A DNA stretch of 64,000 nt from Blastococcus litoris (GTDB lineage Bacteria > Actinomycetota > Actinomycetes > Mycobacteriales > Geodermatophilaceae): positions 620,001 to 684,000 of the forward strand of contig NZ_QCZF01000001.1 of NCBI RefSeq assembly GCF_003075095.1. Direction: 5' to 3'. Shown piece by piece: positions 16,064 through 24,097 of the stretch (its first letter is position 1; the number at the start of each line of letters is the position of its first letter). Below the pieces are notes generated by a model, which was not told the origin of the DNA, did no database searches, and saw nothing but the letters and a program-made list of their open reading frames with translations. Made by a program: the position numbers and the translations under genes.

Positions 16064-17652
16064 GACTTGTTCTCCGTCAGCCAGCCGCGCAGCATGGCCG
16101 CGACCTCGTCGGGGCGCTCGCTGACCATGGTGGAGATCTCCCCCCGCACCTTCTGCCGCTCCGCGGCCTCGAGCTCCATCTGCCGGTTGTCGACCTCGAC
16201 CGCCTCGCGGCTGCTCGCGACGCGCAGGCGGTCGAGCTCGGCGAGCATGTCGTCGGACAGCTCGAGCGGCTCGTACTCCTCCTCGACCTCGCCGCGGCGG
16301 CGCGAGCGCAGCCAGACGATGAGGACGACGAGCGCGATGCCGGCCGCGATGCCGCCGGTGCGGATCATCGACCACATCTGCTCGCTGGCCTCGGCCTCGC
16401 GGGCGGCCTCCATCTCGGCGGCGGCCTCGTCGGCGGCGGTCGTGTCGAAGGGCATGGAGGCGACGGTGATGTCGTCGCCGCGGGCCTCGTCCAGCCCGAC
16501 GGCCGTGGTCATCAGGTCGCGGATCTGCTGCTGGTTGAGGTTGCCGGCGACCGCCTCGTCCATCACCACGGAGACGGTGAGGCGGTTGAGCCCGCCCGGT
16601 GCGCCCTCGGTCACCGTGGTCGTCTTGCCGACCGCGTTGTTCGAGGTGGTCGACTCCTTGTTGTAGGAGGACTCGCCACCGCCGGCGTTGTCCGCCGCGT
16701 CGGGCATGTTCTCGGGGCCGAGGACGCCGCCGACCGGAGTGCCGCCGCCGGTGTAGTCCTCGGTGGTCGTGCTCTCCGAGATCGGCGGCGTGCCCTCGTC
16801 GTAGGTGTAGGTCTCCGACGTCGTGTCGCTCTGCGAGAGGTCGACGTCGGCACGCACCGAGACGACGGCGCGACCCGGGCCGACGACCCGGTCGAGGATC
16901 GCCTGGGCGTTGGTCTTCAGCCGCGCCTCGTACTCCTGCTCCACCTGCGAGCGGGCGTCACCGGCGGCCGCGGTGATCCCGGTGCCCGGGGCCGACAGCA
17001 CCTGCCCGGAGGAGTCGGTGACGGTGACCTGGTCGGGCTCCATGTCCTGGACGCTGGAGGAGACCAGGTTGGTCACGGCCTGGATCTGCTCCCCGGACAG
17101 GGAGGTGCCGGCCGCCAGGTCGAGCAGCACCGACGCCGTCGGCGCGGACTGCTCGGTCACGAAGACCTCGTCCTCGGGCAGGGCGACGTGCACGACCGCG
17201 GAGTTGACGCCGTCGAGGGCCTCGAGGGTCTTGGAGAGCTCGCCCTCGAGCGCCCGCTGGTAGGTCACCTGCTGCTGGAACTCGCTGGTGGTGATGCCCT
17301 GCTCGTCGAGGAGCGCGTACCCGGTGTCCTGACCGGCCGGCAGCCCCTGGCCGCTCATCTGCAGCCGGAGGTCGTAGACCTTCTCCTTGTCGACCAGGAT
17401 CGTGCTGCCGCCGTCGGTCAGGGTGTAGGCGACGCCGGCGGCGTTGAGCTCCTCGACGATCGCGGAGGCGTCCGTGGCGGCCAGGTTCGAGAAGAGCGGG
17501 GCCTGGGTGGGCGCGGTGATCCAGCGGAAGAAGATGAACCCGCCGAGAAGCAGCCCGATGAGCAGGAGGCCGATGACGACCTTCTGCCCCAGGCTGATCG
17601 TGGAGAACGTGGAGCGGGCGCGCTCCATCGTCCCGGCGAGAGCCGACTTCAT
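16060..17652 (-). CDS. fliF: Flagellar MS-ring protein FliF
   Basis: A 530-residue protein with membrane helices at about residues 24-43 and 435-455. In between are the YscJ/FliF ring-building motifs (APLFSNLAATDASAIVEELNAAGVAYTLTDGGSTILVDKEKVYDLRLQMSGQGLP) and a central region with ENMPDAADNAGGGESSYNKESTTSNNAVGKTTT. The short cytoplasmic C-terminus (ERPDEVAAMLRGWLTENKS) is the FliG-binding tail. It is the base on which the basal body forms. The ATG overlaps the fliE stop by one base. Confidence 0.97.
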   Translation of the reverse strand: MKSALAGTMERARSTFSTISLGQKVVIGLLLIGLLLGGFIFFRWITAPTQAPLFSNLAATDASAIVEELNAAGVAYTLTDGGSTILVDKEKVYDLRLQMSGQGLPAGQDTGYALLDEQGITTSEFQQQVTYQRALEGELSKTLEALDGVNSAVVHVALPEDEVFVTEQSAPTASVLLDLAAGTSLSGEQIQAVTNLVSSSVQDMEPDQVTVTDSSGQVLSAPGTGITAAAGDARSQVEQEYEARLKTNAQAILDRVVGPGRAVVSVRADVDLSQSDTTSETYTYDEGTPPISESTTTEDYTGGGTPVGGVLGPENMPDAADNAGGGESSYNKESTTSNNAVGKTTTVTEGAPGGLNRLTVSVVMDEAVAGNLNQQQIRDLMTTAVGLDEARGDDITVASMPFDTTAADEAAAEMEAAREAEASEQMWSMIRTGGIAAGIALVVLIVWLRSRRRGEVEEEYEPLELSDDMLAELDRLRVASSREAVEVDNRQMELEAAERQKVRGEISTMVSERPDEVAAMLRGWLTENKS

Positions 17653-17972
17653 CAGACAGGCATCCTCATGATCTCGTTGAAGGCCTCAACGGCCTTGTTC
17701 TTGAAGGTCACGACCATCTCGGTCGCCAGGGACGCCTCGGTCCTGGCGATGATGTAGTCGTGCACGTCCTTCAGGTCGCCGGTGGCGGCCTGGGCGCCGA
17801 GGGTGTCCGCGGCGTTCTGCGTGCTCTGCAGCTTGTCGAAGGTGGACGCGAGCACCGACGCGAAACCGTCGCCGTTGGACGTCGAGGTGACGGCGTCGGC
17901 GTTGGTGGAGCCGGCGACGCCGGTCACCGCGCTGACGCCGACGGGCAGGACCCCGCTCAGGGGGGCGGTCAC
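17652..17972 (-). CDS. fliE: Flagellar hook-basal body protein FliE
   Basis: A 106-residue protein with the FliE C-terminal pattern GDLKDVHDYIIARTEASLATEMVVTFKNKAVEAFNEIMRMPV, ending in the family's M-x-V/I tail. It joins the MS ring to the rod. The start is GTG at 17972, 2 nt after flgC ends. flgB-flgC-fliE-fliF is the canonical order. Confidence 0.95.
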   Translation of the reverse strand: MTAPLSGVLPVGVSAVTGVAGSTNADAVTSTSNGDGFASVLASTFDKLQSTQNAADTLGAQAATGDLKDVHDYIIARTEASLATEMVVTFKNKAVEAFNEIMRMPV

Positions 17973-17974
17973 GG

Positions 17975-18379
17975 TCAGCCCTTCCCGAGCTGGAGCGCGG
18001 CCTGGTACATGTTCGTGGCCCGCTCCACGACGGCGAGGTTGGCCTGGTAGCCGCGCTGCGCCATGAGCAGCTGGGTCATCTGGTCACCGAGGTCGACGTC
18101 GGGGTACTTGACGTACCCCTCCTCGTCGGCCAGCGGGTGGTCGGGCTGGTAGACCATCCGCCCCTCGCCGCTGCCGAACTCGGCGCGGGCGACGCGCACA
18201 CCGCCCTCGCCCGAGCCGTAGTCGACCGCCTGCGCGACCACGAAGCGCTCGCGGAACGCGTCCTCGTTGGTGCGGGTGACGGTGTTGACGTTCGAGATGT
18301 TGTCCGAGACGGCGTCGAGCCACTTGCGGTGGACCATCAGCCCGGACCCGGAGATCCCCAGGGTGTCGAAGATGGCCAT
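17975..18379 (-). CDS. flgC: Flagellar rod protein FlgC
   Basis: A 134-residue proximal rod protein. The N-terminus has the rod signature ISGSGLMVHRKWLDAVSDNISNVNTV, the middle the FlgC-specific GVRVARAEFGSGEGRMVYQPDHPLADEEGYVKYPDVDL, and the C-terminus the QRGYQANLAVVERATNMYQAALQLGK segment. The ATG at 18379 starts 1 nt after the flgB stop. Confidence 0.96.
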   Translation of the reverse strand: MAIFDTLGISGSGLMVHRKWLDAVSDNISNVNTVTRTNEDAFRERFVVAQAVDYGSGEGGVRVARAEFGSGEGRMVYQPDHPLADEEGYVKYPDVDLGDQMTQLLMAQRGYQANLAVVERATNMYQAALQLGKG

Positions 18380-18380
18380 G

Positions 18381-18737
18381 TCAGCTCGTCCTGAGCGAGG
18401 TGCGGATCGAGTTGTACTTGCCGTCCAGCGCGTTGAGGGCCAGCTGGTAGCGCAGACCGGTCTCCGTGGCGATCAGCGTCTCCTGGTCGAGGTTGACGTT
18501 GTTGCCGTTGGTGTTGGTCGGCTCCAGGGAGCGCGCGGTCGTGCCGCCGCTGATCGTCGGCGTCTCACCGTTGCGCAGGGCGCCCTTGAGCGAGGACTCG
18601 AAGTCCACGCGGCCGGCGAGGAAGCCGGGCGTGTTGACGTTCGCGATGTTGTCGGCCGTGACGCGCTGGCGCTGGGCGAGGCCGGAGAGGCTGGCGTGCA
18701 GCGCAGCGGGCGTGATGTCGCCGATGAGGGAGCTCAT
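18381..18737 (-). CDS. flgB: Flagellar rod protein FlgB
   Basis: A 118-residue proximal rod protein and first gene of the long basal-body/hook operon. It shows LSGLAQRQRVTADNIANVNTPGFLAGRVDFESSL, the FlgB signature with NVNTPGF. I chose the ATG at 18737 because the family starts close to this SL-x-D segment. An in-frame GTG at 18797 would add 20 unconserved residues. No strong ribosome site is visible before 18737, so the start is less certain than the identity. The FliA-type promoter lies 120 nt upstream. Confidence 0.93.
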   Translation of the reverse strand: MSSLIGDITPAALHASLSGLAQRQRVTADNIANVNTPGFLAGRVDFESSLKGALRNGETPTISGGTTARSLEPTNTNGNNVNLDQETLIATETGLRYQLALNALDGKYNSIRTSLRTS

Positions 18738-19037
18738 GGGACGGGTCGCCGACGGGTGCAGCAGGACACGATCGACCTCCGGGTACGCGGAAGGCACTCG
18801 CGAGCGAGTGCGGGGTCCGCCGATCCGTGGCGAAGTGGTGCTGTCCGTGCAGCTCTGTCATCGGCATCCCCTCCCGGCCGGCTGACCGTCGGGGCGCCAC
18901 GAGAGGGGCCGGCGGGCCGGGCGGGGAAGCGGTGACGGATGTGACCTGCGGTGACCTGGCCGTGTCCCGGTCCGCCCGGGACGCCTGAGTTGGCACCTTC
19001 CGTGCCGCTTGCGCATGAGGGGTGCCGGAACGCACGA
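18738..19037. other. Gene-free stretch upstream of flgB
   Basis: About 300 bp between flgB and the glycosyltransferase terminator. It holds the flgB leader (about 115 nt, which can be read in frame with flgB up to 18797) and the FliA-type promoter at 18858-18886. From 18890 to 19037 I see no supported gene or clear signal. Confidence 0.6.
18858..18886 (-). promoter_or_regulatory. FliA-type promoter for the flgB-to-flgE operon
   Basis: On the minus strand GTCAGC (18881-18886), a 15-bp spacer and GCCGATGA (18858-18865). The -10 box is identical to those before flbD and fliM; the -35 box is weaker. A leader of about 115 nt would precede flgB. Confidence 0.6.
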
Positions 19038-19068
19038 ACGCCCCGTCACCTCGAAGGTGACGGGGCGT
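19038..19068 (-). terminator. Terminator after the flagellar-locus glycosyltransferase
   Basis: A perfect 14-bp stem (19038-19051 with 19055-19068) with a 3-nt loop, starting 16 nt after the glycosyltransferase stop. It isolates that gene from the flgB operon. Confidence 0.8.
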
Positions 19069-19084
19069 GGTGCGGGTGGTGCGG

Positions 19085-20167
19085 TCAGCGGCGCGCGGCG
19101 CCGGCCATCGGGCGGGCGGCGACCCGGACGCGGGCGCGGTGGTCGAGGGCGGCGCGCCAGGCCCCCAGCCACTGCTCGGCCGTGTGCTCGGTGAGGTGTC
19201 GGGCGAGGACGATCTCCCGTGCCGCGGCCGCCACCTCCCGGCGCCGGTCGGCGTCCTGCACCCCGACCGAGATCCACTTGGCCCAGTCCTTCGCGGCCCG
19301 GGCGGGCAGCCCGAGGCCGAGGCGGTCGTACTCGCCGATCCGGGAACGGACGCAGAAGATGCCGCGGGCCGCGTACTCGAGAGGCTTGAGCCAGCTCTTC
19401 GCCTCGTTGAACCGGTCGACGCGCACCGGGGCGACGCCGACGTCGAACAGCTCACCGAGCCGCACGAGATAGGTCTCCACGTCGGCCACCCACGGCACCT
19501 GGTCCGGCTCGGCCGCGAGGCCCATGCGCTGCCGGATGTCCGCCTTCTCGCCCAGGACGACGAAGCGGCTCCGCGGGCGGGTGCGGTCGAGGGCCTGCTG
19601 GAGCCCGGACCCCATCTCCTGCACGTCGTAGGGACGGGCGGCGACGGTGCCCGCCCACCCGATCGACACGGTCTCCGGGCTGCGCTCGAAGGCCGGCGGG
19701 AGCTCGGCGATCCGGCGGGGGATCGCGTTGGGGACGAGGTGCCCGCGGCCGTGCGCCGCGTACTCCCGGAGCAGCCGGGCCGAGGACACCGTCACCGCAT
19801 CCGCCTCGCGGGCACACGTCAGCGCGTGCTGCGCCCAGCCCTCCAGCACCATGAGCTGGTAGGAGGGGGAGCCGAACGGCACCGCGGAGAGCAGATCGTC
19901 CACCTCGACGACCACGGCGACGCCCTGGGCCTGCAGCAGGCGCAGGCACCGGACCATCCCGACGGTCTTGGGGAGCTGCAGGACCACCACGTCGGCCCCC
20001 TGGGCGTCCACGTCGGTGATCTCGCCGTCCCGGACGGTGGTCCGCAGCCCGTTCACGACGACGACGTCGACGTCGGTCCCGGACTCCTGGACGGCGCGCG
20101 CCGGCTCGTCCACGCGGTGGTAGATCGACCCGTGGGCCACGGTGGACCGGACGACGAGGACGCGCAT
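19085..20167 (-). CDS. GT-B fold glycosyltransferase in the flagellar locus
   Basis: A 360-residue protein. The N-terminal half is a Rossmann-like domain (MRVLVVRSTVAHGSIYHRV, DVVVLQLPK, VVVEVDDLLSAV); the C-terminal half has IGWAGT, a sugar-nucleotide site candidate, and the GT-B/GT4-type FDVGVAPVRVDRFNEAKSWLKPLEYAARG segment with the conserved Glu. No membrane segment is visible. It is a single-gene unit between fliT and flgB with its own FliA-type promoter and terminator, so I infer that it glycosylates flagellin or another filament protein. Substrate and sugar are not evident. Confidence 0.75.
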   Translation of the reverse strand: MRVLVVRSTVAHGSIYHRVDEPARAVQESGTDVDVVVVNGLRTTVRDGEITDVDAQGADVVVLQLPKTVGMVRCLRLLQAQGVAVVVEVDDLLSAVPFGSPSYQLMVLEGWAQHALTCAREADAVTVSSARLLREYAAHGRGHLVPNAIPRRIAELPPAFERSPETVSIGWAGTVAARPYDVQEMGSGLQQALDRTRPRSRFVVLGEKADIRQRMGLAAEPDQVPWVADVETYLVRLGELFDVGVAPVRVDRFNEAKSWLKPLEYAARGIFCVRSRIGEYDRLGLGLPARAAKDWAKWISVGVQDADRRREVAAAAREIVLARHLTEHTAEQWLGAWRAALDHRARVRVAARPMAGAARR

Positions 20168-20204
20168 CGGTGGACCCTTCGGTTCGGAACGGGGTGCTCC
20201 TCCC

Positions 20205-20233
20205 TCATCGGCAGCGGAACGGCTCGACGGGAG
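20205..20233 (-). promoter_or_regulatory. FliA-type promoter for the glycosyltransferase
   Basis: On the minus strand CTCCCG (20228-20233), a 15-bp spacer and GCCGATGA (20205-20212), giving a leader of about 30 nt before the ATG at 20167. The -10 box is perfect; the -35 box matches CTCAAG at four of six positions. Confidence 0.5.
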
Positions 20234-20241
20234 AGGCAGGG

Positions 20242-20263
20242 GCCGCTCGGCGAGGCGAGCGGC
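20242..20263 (-). terminator. Putative terminator of fliD-fliS-fliT
   Basis: An 8-bp stem (20242-20249 with 20256-20263) with a 6-nt loop, 18 nt after the stop of the fliT-like gene and just upstream of the next promoter. Confidence 0.55.
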
Positions 20264-20281
20264 TCGCAGGACCGGGCGGGC

Positions 20282-20716
20282 TCAGAGGACCTGGTCGATG
20301 AAGGTTGGCACCGGGCGGACCGGCCCGTAGGACATCCGGGCGGCGACGTCGCGCTGCCGCTGGGACTGCGTGATCCGCTCGACGAGCGCCTCGGCGACGG
20401 CGAGCTGGTGCTGGAGCAGGTGCATCGCCCGTTCGCGGAGGTCGTCCGGTACGGGGCCGAGCCCGGTGGGCGGGACCCAGTCGGTGCTGCGCCGGCCCCA
20501 GGCGGCGATCTCCTCGGCGCGACCCCGGGCCAGGGTCTCCTCAGCGGCGAGCACCTCGCCCTCGAGCTCGGTCAGCGCCTCGTGCCAGTTCCCGGGCCGG
20601 CGGCGCTTCCCGTCGTCCTCACGGGGCGATCGACCGGTGACCGGGGCCTGCGGCGTGTGCGGACCGGCGTAGGCCCCGGCGGTCGCGCCGCCGGTCACCG
20701 GTCCCACCGCGCTCAT
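20282..20716 (-). CDS. Small protein in the FliT position
   Basis: A 144-residue protein, no family recognised with certainty. The first 45 residues are Gly/Ala/Pro-rich; from about 45 it is helical and charged (WHEALTELEGEVLAAEETLARGRAEEI, DDLRERAMHLLQHQLAVAEALVERITQSQRQRDVAARM). It directly follows fliS (4-nt ATGA overlap), where many flagellar operons encode FliT, the FliD chaperone. The size and helical nature fit that role, but the assignment rests on position. Confidence 0.6.
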   Translation of the reverse strand: MSAVGPVTGGATAGAYAGPHTPQAPVTGRSPREDDGKRRRPGNWHEALTELEGEVLAAEETLARGRAEEIAAWGRRSTDWVPPTGLGPVPDDLRERAMHLLQHQLAVAEALVERITQSQRQRDVAARMSYGPVRPVPTFIDQVL

Positions 20717-21099
20717 GACTGGCTGCCGGCCAGCATGGCGGCGGCCTGCCGCCACGCGTCGCGCAGGGGCTCGACCACCTGGCGGCAGGACGAGATGCGG
20801 TTGGTGTCCAGCTTGATGTTGGCCTGGATGAGCTCGCTGATCAGCCAGTTGTAGAGCGCGGCCAGCCGCGGACCGCCCTCCCAGGCGTCGACCTGCAGGC
20901 TCGACAGCAGCTCGATGACGATGTCCTGCGCGTGCTGGAGCTGCTCGCTGGCGACCTGCCGCTCCCCGGCCGCCGCGGCCTTCTGCGCCCGCTCGAGGTC
21001 GAGGGCCAAGCGGTCGTAGAGCATCACGAGGACCTGCTGCGGCGAGGCGGTGGCGACCGCGTCGCCGAGGTAGCGGGCGCGGAGGGAAGCGGCACTCAT
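20713..21099 (-). CDS. fliS: Flagellin export chaperone FliS
   Basis: A 128-residue helical protein with the FliS pattern: ARYLGDAVATASPQQVLVMLYDRLALDLERAQKAAAAG at the N-terminus (cf. P-x-x-L-I-x-M-L-Y-D) and LAALYNWLISELIQANIKLD later. FliS binds the flagellin C-terminus and keeps it export-ready. It lies between fliD and the fliT-like gene, 46 nt after fliD. Confidence 0.95.
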   Translation of the reverse strand: MSAASLRARYLGDAVATASPQQVLVMLYDRLALDLERAQKAAAAGERQVASEQLQHAQDIVIELLSSLQVDAWEGGPRLAALYNWLISELIQANIKLDTNRISSCRQVVEPLRDAWRQAAAMLAGSQS

Positions 21100-21145
21100 C
21101 GGGAGTTCTCCTGGAGCGGTGTGAGGTGGTGCGGAGCAGCCGAGG

Positions 21146-22525
21146 TCAGCTGGCGGACGGGAGGGAGTTGATCTGGCCGGCCAGCCAGGTCGACTGGTTG
21201 CGCAGGGAGCTCAGGGCGGTCTCCATGGCGGTGAACTGGCGGGTGAGCGTCTCCTTGCGCTTGGCCAGCCGCAGGTCCCAGGCGTCAATCTGGTCCTGGT
21301 ACCCCTTCTTGAGGCCGTCCTGGCCGTTGGCCAGCGCGACCAGCGAGCCTGTCGCGCTGTCCGAGGCGCCCTTGGCGACGGCGAGCAGGCGGTCGGCGAG
21401 ACCGCTGACGGCCGGCACCGGGTCACCGTCGGCGTCGGTCGTCGCCGGCGTGCCGAGGACCATCGCCCGGACCTTCTCGGGGTCGTCCTTGAGGGCGGCC
21501 ATGAAGACCGTCTTGTCGAGGGAGACGCTCTTGCCGTCCTTGGCCAGCTGGATCCCGATCTTCGCGGGGGAGCCGTTGACACCGAGGGCCGCGGTCACGT
21601 TGTCGAGGAGCCGGGACCCGAGCGAGCTGACCGCGTAGTCGCCCTTGAGCGTCGCGGTGCTGCCCGGCGCGTTGGAGGTGTAGTCGCGCGCGGTCTTGGC
21701 CGCGGCGTTGACCGCGTTGATCAGCGACTGGACCGTCGCGTACACCGCGTCCGAGTCCGGGGCGATGCCGAGGGTCGCAATCTCGTCCTTCTTGCTCACC
21801 GTGAAGGTGCCGCCGGGCATGACCGAGTCGAACGTGTTGGTGGCCGACGACAGCTCGACGGCGCCGGGGGTGCCGGGGGTGCCCAGGACGATCACCGCGT
21901 CGGCCGCGTCGACGTTGGTGGTGGAGGTGCCCGCCCCGGACAAGGAAAACTTGCTGGTCAGGCCGGTCTCCTTGGAGACGACGCGGAGGGCGGCCTCACC
22001 GGAGCTGATCTGCACGACGGAGGCGCTCAGCCCGTGCGAGCTGGCGTTGATGGCGGCGGCGGCGTCGGCGAGCGTGCCGGTCCCACCGACGGTGATCTTC
22101 GTCGGGGAGGCCACCCCGTTCTCGTCGGACACCGTGATCTCGGCGGCGCCGTACGGCGAGGTGGGCGACGTCCAGGTGCCCGGCGTGGTGTTCCGGTTCA
22201 TCACCGCGTGCGACGTCGCGAGCTGCTTGACGGTGAAGGTGAGGGAGTTCGAGGCGGCGCCGGCGGTGGCCGTGAACGCGACGCTGGAGGTGGAGCTCGT
22301 GGCCTTCGTGGGGTTCCACGCCGCCGGCTTCATCGCGGCCTCGGCGGCGGCGGTCACGGCGAGGAAGGTCGTGTTGACGGTGCGGTACGCCGAGGCCGCG
22401 GTCTCGGACGCCTTCAGGCGTGCCTTGAGCGCGGTCTGCGGTCCGGCCTCGGCCTGGATGAGCTGGGAGATGAGGGTGCCGGTGTCCATCCCGGAGATGA
22501 GGCCGGTGCTCAGGCTCATCGTCAT
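21146..22525 (-). CDS. fliD: Flagellar filament cap protein FliD
   Basis: A 459-residue hook-associated protein 2. The N-terminus LSTGLISGMDTGTLISQLIQAEAGPQTALKARLKASETAASAYRTVNTTF is the FliD_N signature. The C-terminal part has DLRLAKRKETLTRQFTAMETALSSLRNQSTWLAGQI, the FliD_C coiled-coil. The centre is Ser/Thr/Ala-rich. It caps the filament tip and folds incoming flagellin. The ATG at 22525 has GAGGAG at 8 nt. No FliA-type motif is seen in the gap after the fliC terminator, so how this operon is transcribed is open. Confidence 0.95.
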   Translation of the reverse strand: MTMSLSTGLISGMDTGTLISQLIQAEAGPQTALKARLKASETAASAYRTVNTTFLAVTAAAEAAMKPAAWNPTKATSSTSSVAFTATAGAASNSLTFTVKQLATSHAVMNRNTTPGTWTSPTSPYGAAEITVSDENGVASPTKITVGGTGTLADAAAAINASSHGLSASVVQISSGEAALRVVSKETGLTSKFSLSGAGTSTTNVDAADAVIVLGTPGTPGAVELSSATNTFDSVMPGGTFTVSKKDEIATLGIAPDSDAVYATVQSLINAVNAAAKTARDYTSNAPGSTATLKGDYAVSSLGSRLLDNVTAALGVNGSPAKIGIQLAKDGKSVSLDKTVFMAALKDDPEKVRAMVLGTPATTDADGDPVPAVSGLADRLLAVAKGASDSATGSLVALANGQDGLKKGYQDQIDAWDLRLAKRKETLTRQFTAMETALSSLRNQSTWLAGQINSLPSAS

Positions 22526-22562
22526 GCGGTGGTCTCCTCGGGTCGGGACGGTCCGGGTGCGA

Positions 22563-22596
22563 GTGAGGGGGGAGACCCGAGGGTCTCCCCCCTCAC
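22563..22596 (-). terminator. Strong terminator after fliC
   Basis: A perfect 16-bp stem (22563-22578 with 22581-22596, 2-nt spacer so an effective 4-nt loop) 63 nt after the fliC stop. It should stop most fliC transcripts before fliD. Confidence 0.85.
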
Positions 22597-22659
22597 CCGG
22601 GGCACTGCTGAGGCGGTCCTCAGCCGTTCCGTGACATCAGGCCGCTAGGCGGCCGGCGG

Positions 22660-23958
22660 TCAGCGGAGCAGCGACAGGACACCCTGCGAGGCCTGGTTGG
22701 CCTGCGCGAGCATCGAGGTGCCGGCCTGCGACAGGATCTGGTTCCGGGTGAACTGGACCATCTCCTGCGCCATGTCGGCGTCGCGGATGCGGCTCTCCGA
22801 CGCGGTGAGGTTCTCCACCGCGACGTTGAGGTTGTTGATGGTGTGGTCGAACCGGTTCTGGATGGCACCCAGGTCGGCGCGGGTCGTCGACACCGTCTTG
22901 ATGGCGGCGTCGAGCTTGCCGATCGCCGAGGTGGCACCGCTGGCGGCGGTGAACACCGGGGTCGCCCGGGCCAGGTCGGCGTTGGTGGCCGTGCCGTCCG
23001 GACCCGTGTTGATCGCACCGGCGCCGTCGGTGTAGCCGGCGGTGTTGATCGGCGCGGTGAAGGTCAGCACCCCAGCAGCGGCGGTGAACGGACCCGTCGC
23101 CGTGTCGGCCAGACCGAACGCTGCCTTGGCGGCCTTGTTCAGCGCCGCGAGGTGCTGGACGTCGGTGCCCACCGTGGCGGCGTTGTTGTCGTTGTCGACG
23201 TTCGCGTAGCTGACGCTGGCCAGATCGAAGCTCTTGCCACCGAAGGAGATGGTGCCCTCGAGGCTTCCGAAGGCCGTCGCCGACTGCGCGGGGGTGCCAC
23301 CGGCGAAGACGCCGGACGCCGAGGCGTTGATGGCCAGGCTGCCGTTGGTACCCGACGCGGCGGCCGTGGCGACCACCGTCCCGGACACCGAACCACCCGA
23401 AGCCGTCGCGTACGCGCCGGTGCCGGTGACGTCCACACCGGCGATGCCGAGACCGGCAGCGCCCATGGCCGTGGCGATGCTGACGCCGATGGTCTCGCCC
23501 GCGTTGGCCCCGACCTGGAAGGCGGCGGTGAAGCTGCCGTCGAGCAGCTTCTTGCCGTTGAAGGTCGTGGTGTTGGCGATGCGGTCCAGCTCGGACTTGA
23601 GCTGGGTGACCTCGGACTGGATGTTGCCCTTGGCGTCGTCGTTCAGGCCACCGGAGTTCGAGGCCTGGACCGACAGGTCGCGCATGCGCTGGAGGATGCT
23701 GTGCGTCTCGGTGAGCGCACCTTCAGCGGTCTGCACGACCGAGATGCCGTCCTGGGTGTTGCGGACGGCGACCTTGAGGCCACCGATCTGAGAGCGCAGG
23801 CCCTCGGAGATGGCCAGACCGGCGGCGTCGTCGGCCGCGCGGTTGATGCGGAAGCCGGAGGAGAGCTTCTCCAGCGACTTGCTCATCTGGCCGTCGGTGA
23901 CGGACAGGTTGCGGTAAGCGTTGAGCGCCGCGATGTTGGTGTTGACGCGCAGACCCAT
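22660..23958 (-). CDS. fliC: Flagellin
   Basis: A 432-residue flagellin, the filament subunit. The N-terminal D0/D1 region (about 1-140) shows [48 protein letters not shown] and [16 protein letters not shown]. The C-terminal D1/D0 region (about 345-432) shows [31 protein letters not shown] and the end [14 protein letters not shown]. The centre is Ala/Gly/Thr-rich and variable; its many Ser and Thr residues could accept O-linked sugars. AAGGAGG lies 6 nt before the ATG, an unusually strong ribosome site. It has its own promoter, leader and terminator. It is the only flagellin in the window. Confidence 0.98.
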   Translation of the reverse strand: MGLRVNTNIAALNAYRNLSVTDGQMSKSLEKLSSGFRINRAADDAAGLAISEGLRSQIGGLKVAVRNTQDGISVVQTAEGALTETHSILQRMRDLSVQASNSGGLNDDAKGNIQSEVTQLKSELDRIANTTTFNGKKLLDGSFTAAFQVGANAGETIGVSIATAMGAAGLGIAGVDVTGTGAYATASGGSVSGTVVATAAASGTNGSLAINASASGVFAGGTPAQSATAFGSLEGTISFGGKSFDLASVSYANVDNDNNAATVGTDVQHLAALNKAAKAAFGLADTATGPFTAAAGVLTFTAPINTAGYTDGAGAINTGPDGTATNADLARATPVFTAASGATSAIGKLDAAIKTVSTTRADLGAIQNRFDHTINNLNVAVENLTASESRIRDADMAQEMVQFTRNQILSQAGTSMLAQANQASQGVLSLLR

Positions 23959-23964
23959 GGTTTT

Positions 23965-24006
23965 CCTCCTTGGAAGGGGTCTTACTGGGATTCCCGCTGC
24001 ATCCGT
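23965..24006 (-). promoter_or_regulatory. Two candidate CsrA sites in the fliC leader
   Basis: The fliC leader holds two A-N-GGA motifs on the minus strand: ACGGA at 24006-24002, and AAGGA at 23971-23967 inside the Shine-Dalgarno sequence (AAGGAGG). In B. subtilis, CsrA blocks hag translation by binding one site over the SD and one upstream, and FliW relieves this. fliW and csrA are both present here (28.1-29.0 kb). Confidence 0.5.
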
Positions 24007-24036
24007 GCTGCGGGCCGTGCTGGTGTCGCACTGATG

Positions 24037-24065
24037 GTTACGGCGTGGGGCGGCTGTGACTTGAG
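24037..24065 (-). promoter_or_regulatory. FliA-type promoter for fliC
   Basis: On the minus strand CTCAAG (24060-24065), a 15-bp spacer and GCCGTAAC (24037-24044). The -10 box differs from GCCGATGA but resembles the classic sigma-28 GCCGATAA. The leader is about 75 nt. Confidence 0.65.
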
Positions 24066-24070
24066 GCGAA

Positions 24071-24091
24071 CCGGGCGTCTTTTTCGCCCGG
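24071..24091 (-). terminator. Small terminator after fliA
   Basis: A 7-bp stem (24071-24077 with 24085-24091) with a 7-nt loop, 6 nt after the sigma-factor stop and just upstream of the fliC -35 box. Confidence 0.6.
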
Positions 24092-24097
24092 ATTCAC

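Noticed and set aside
12341-16666. A 1441-codon open frame on the plus strand
   Set aside because: It lies antisense to fliJ, fliI, fliH, fliG and fliF, all of which have clear family motifs. Long antisense frames are normal at this GC content.
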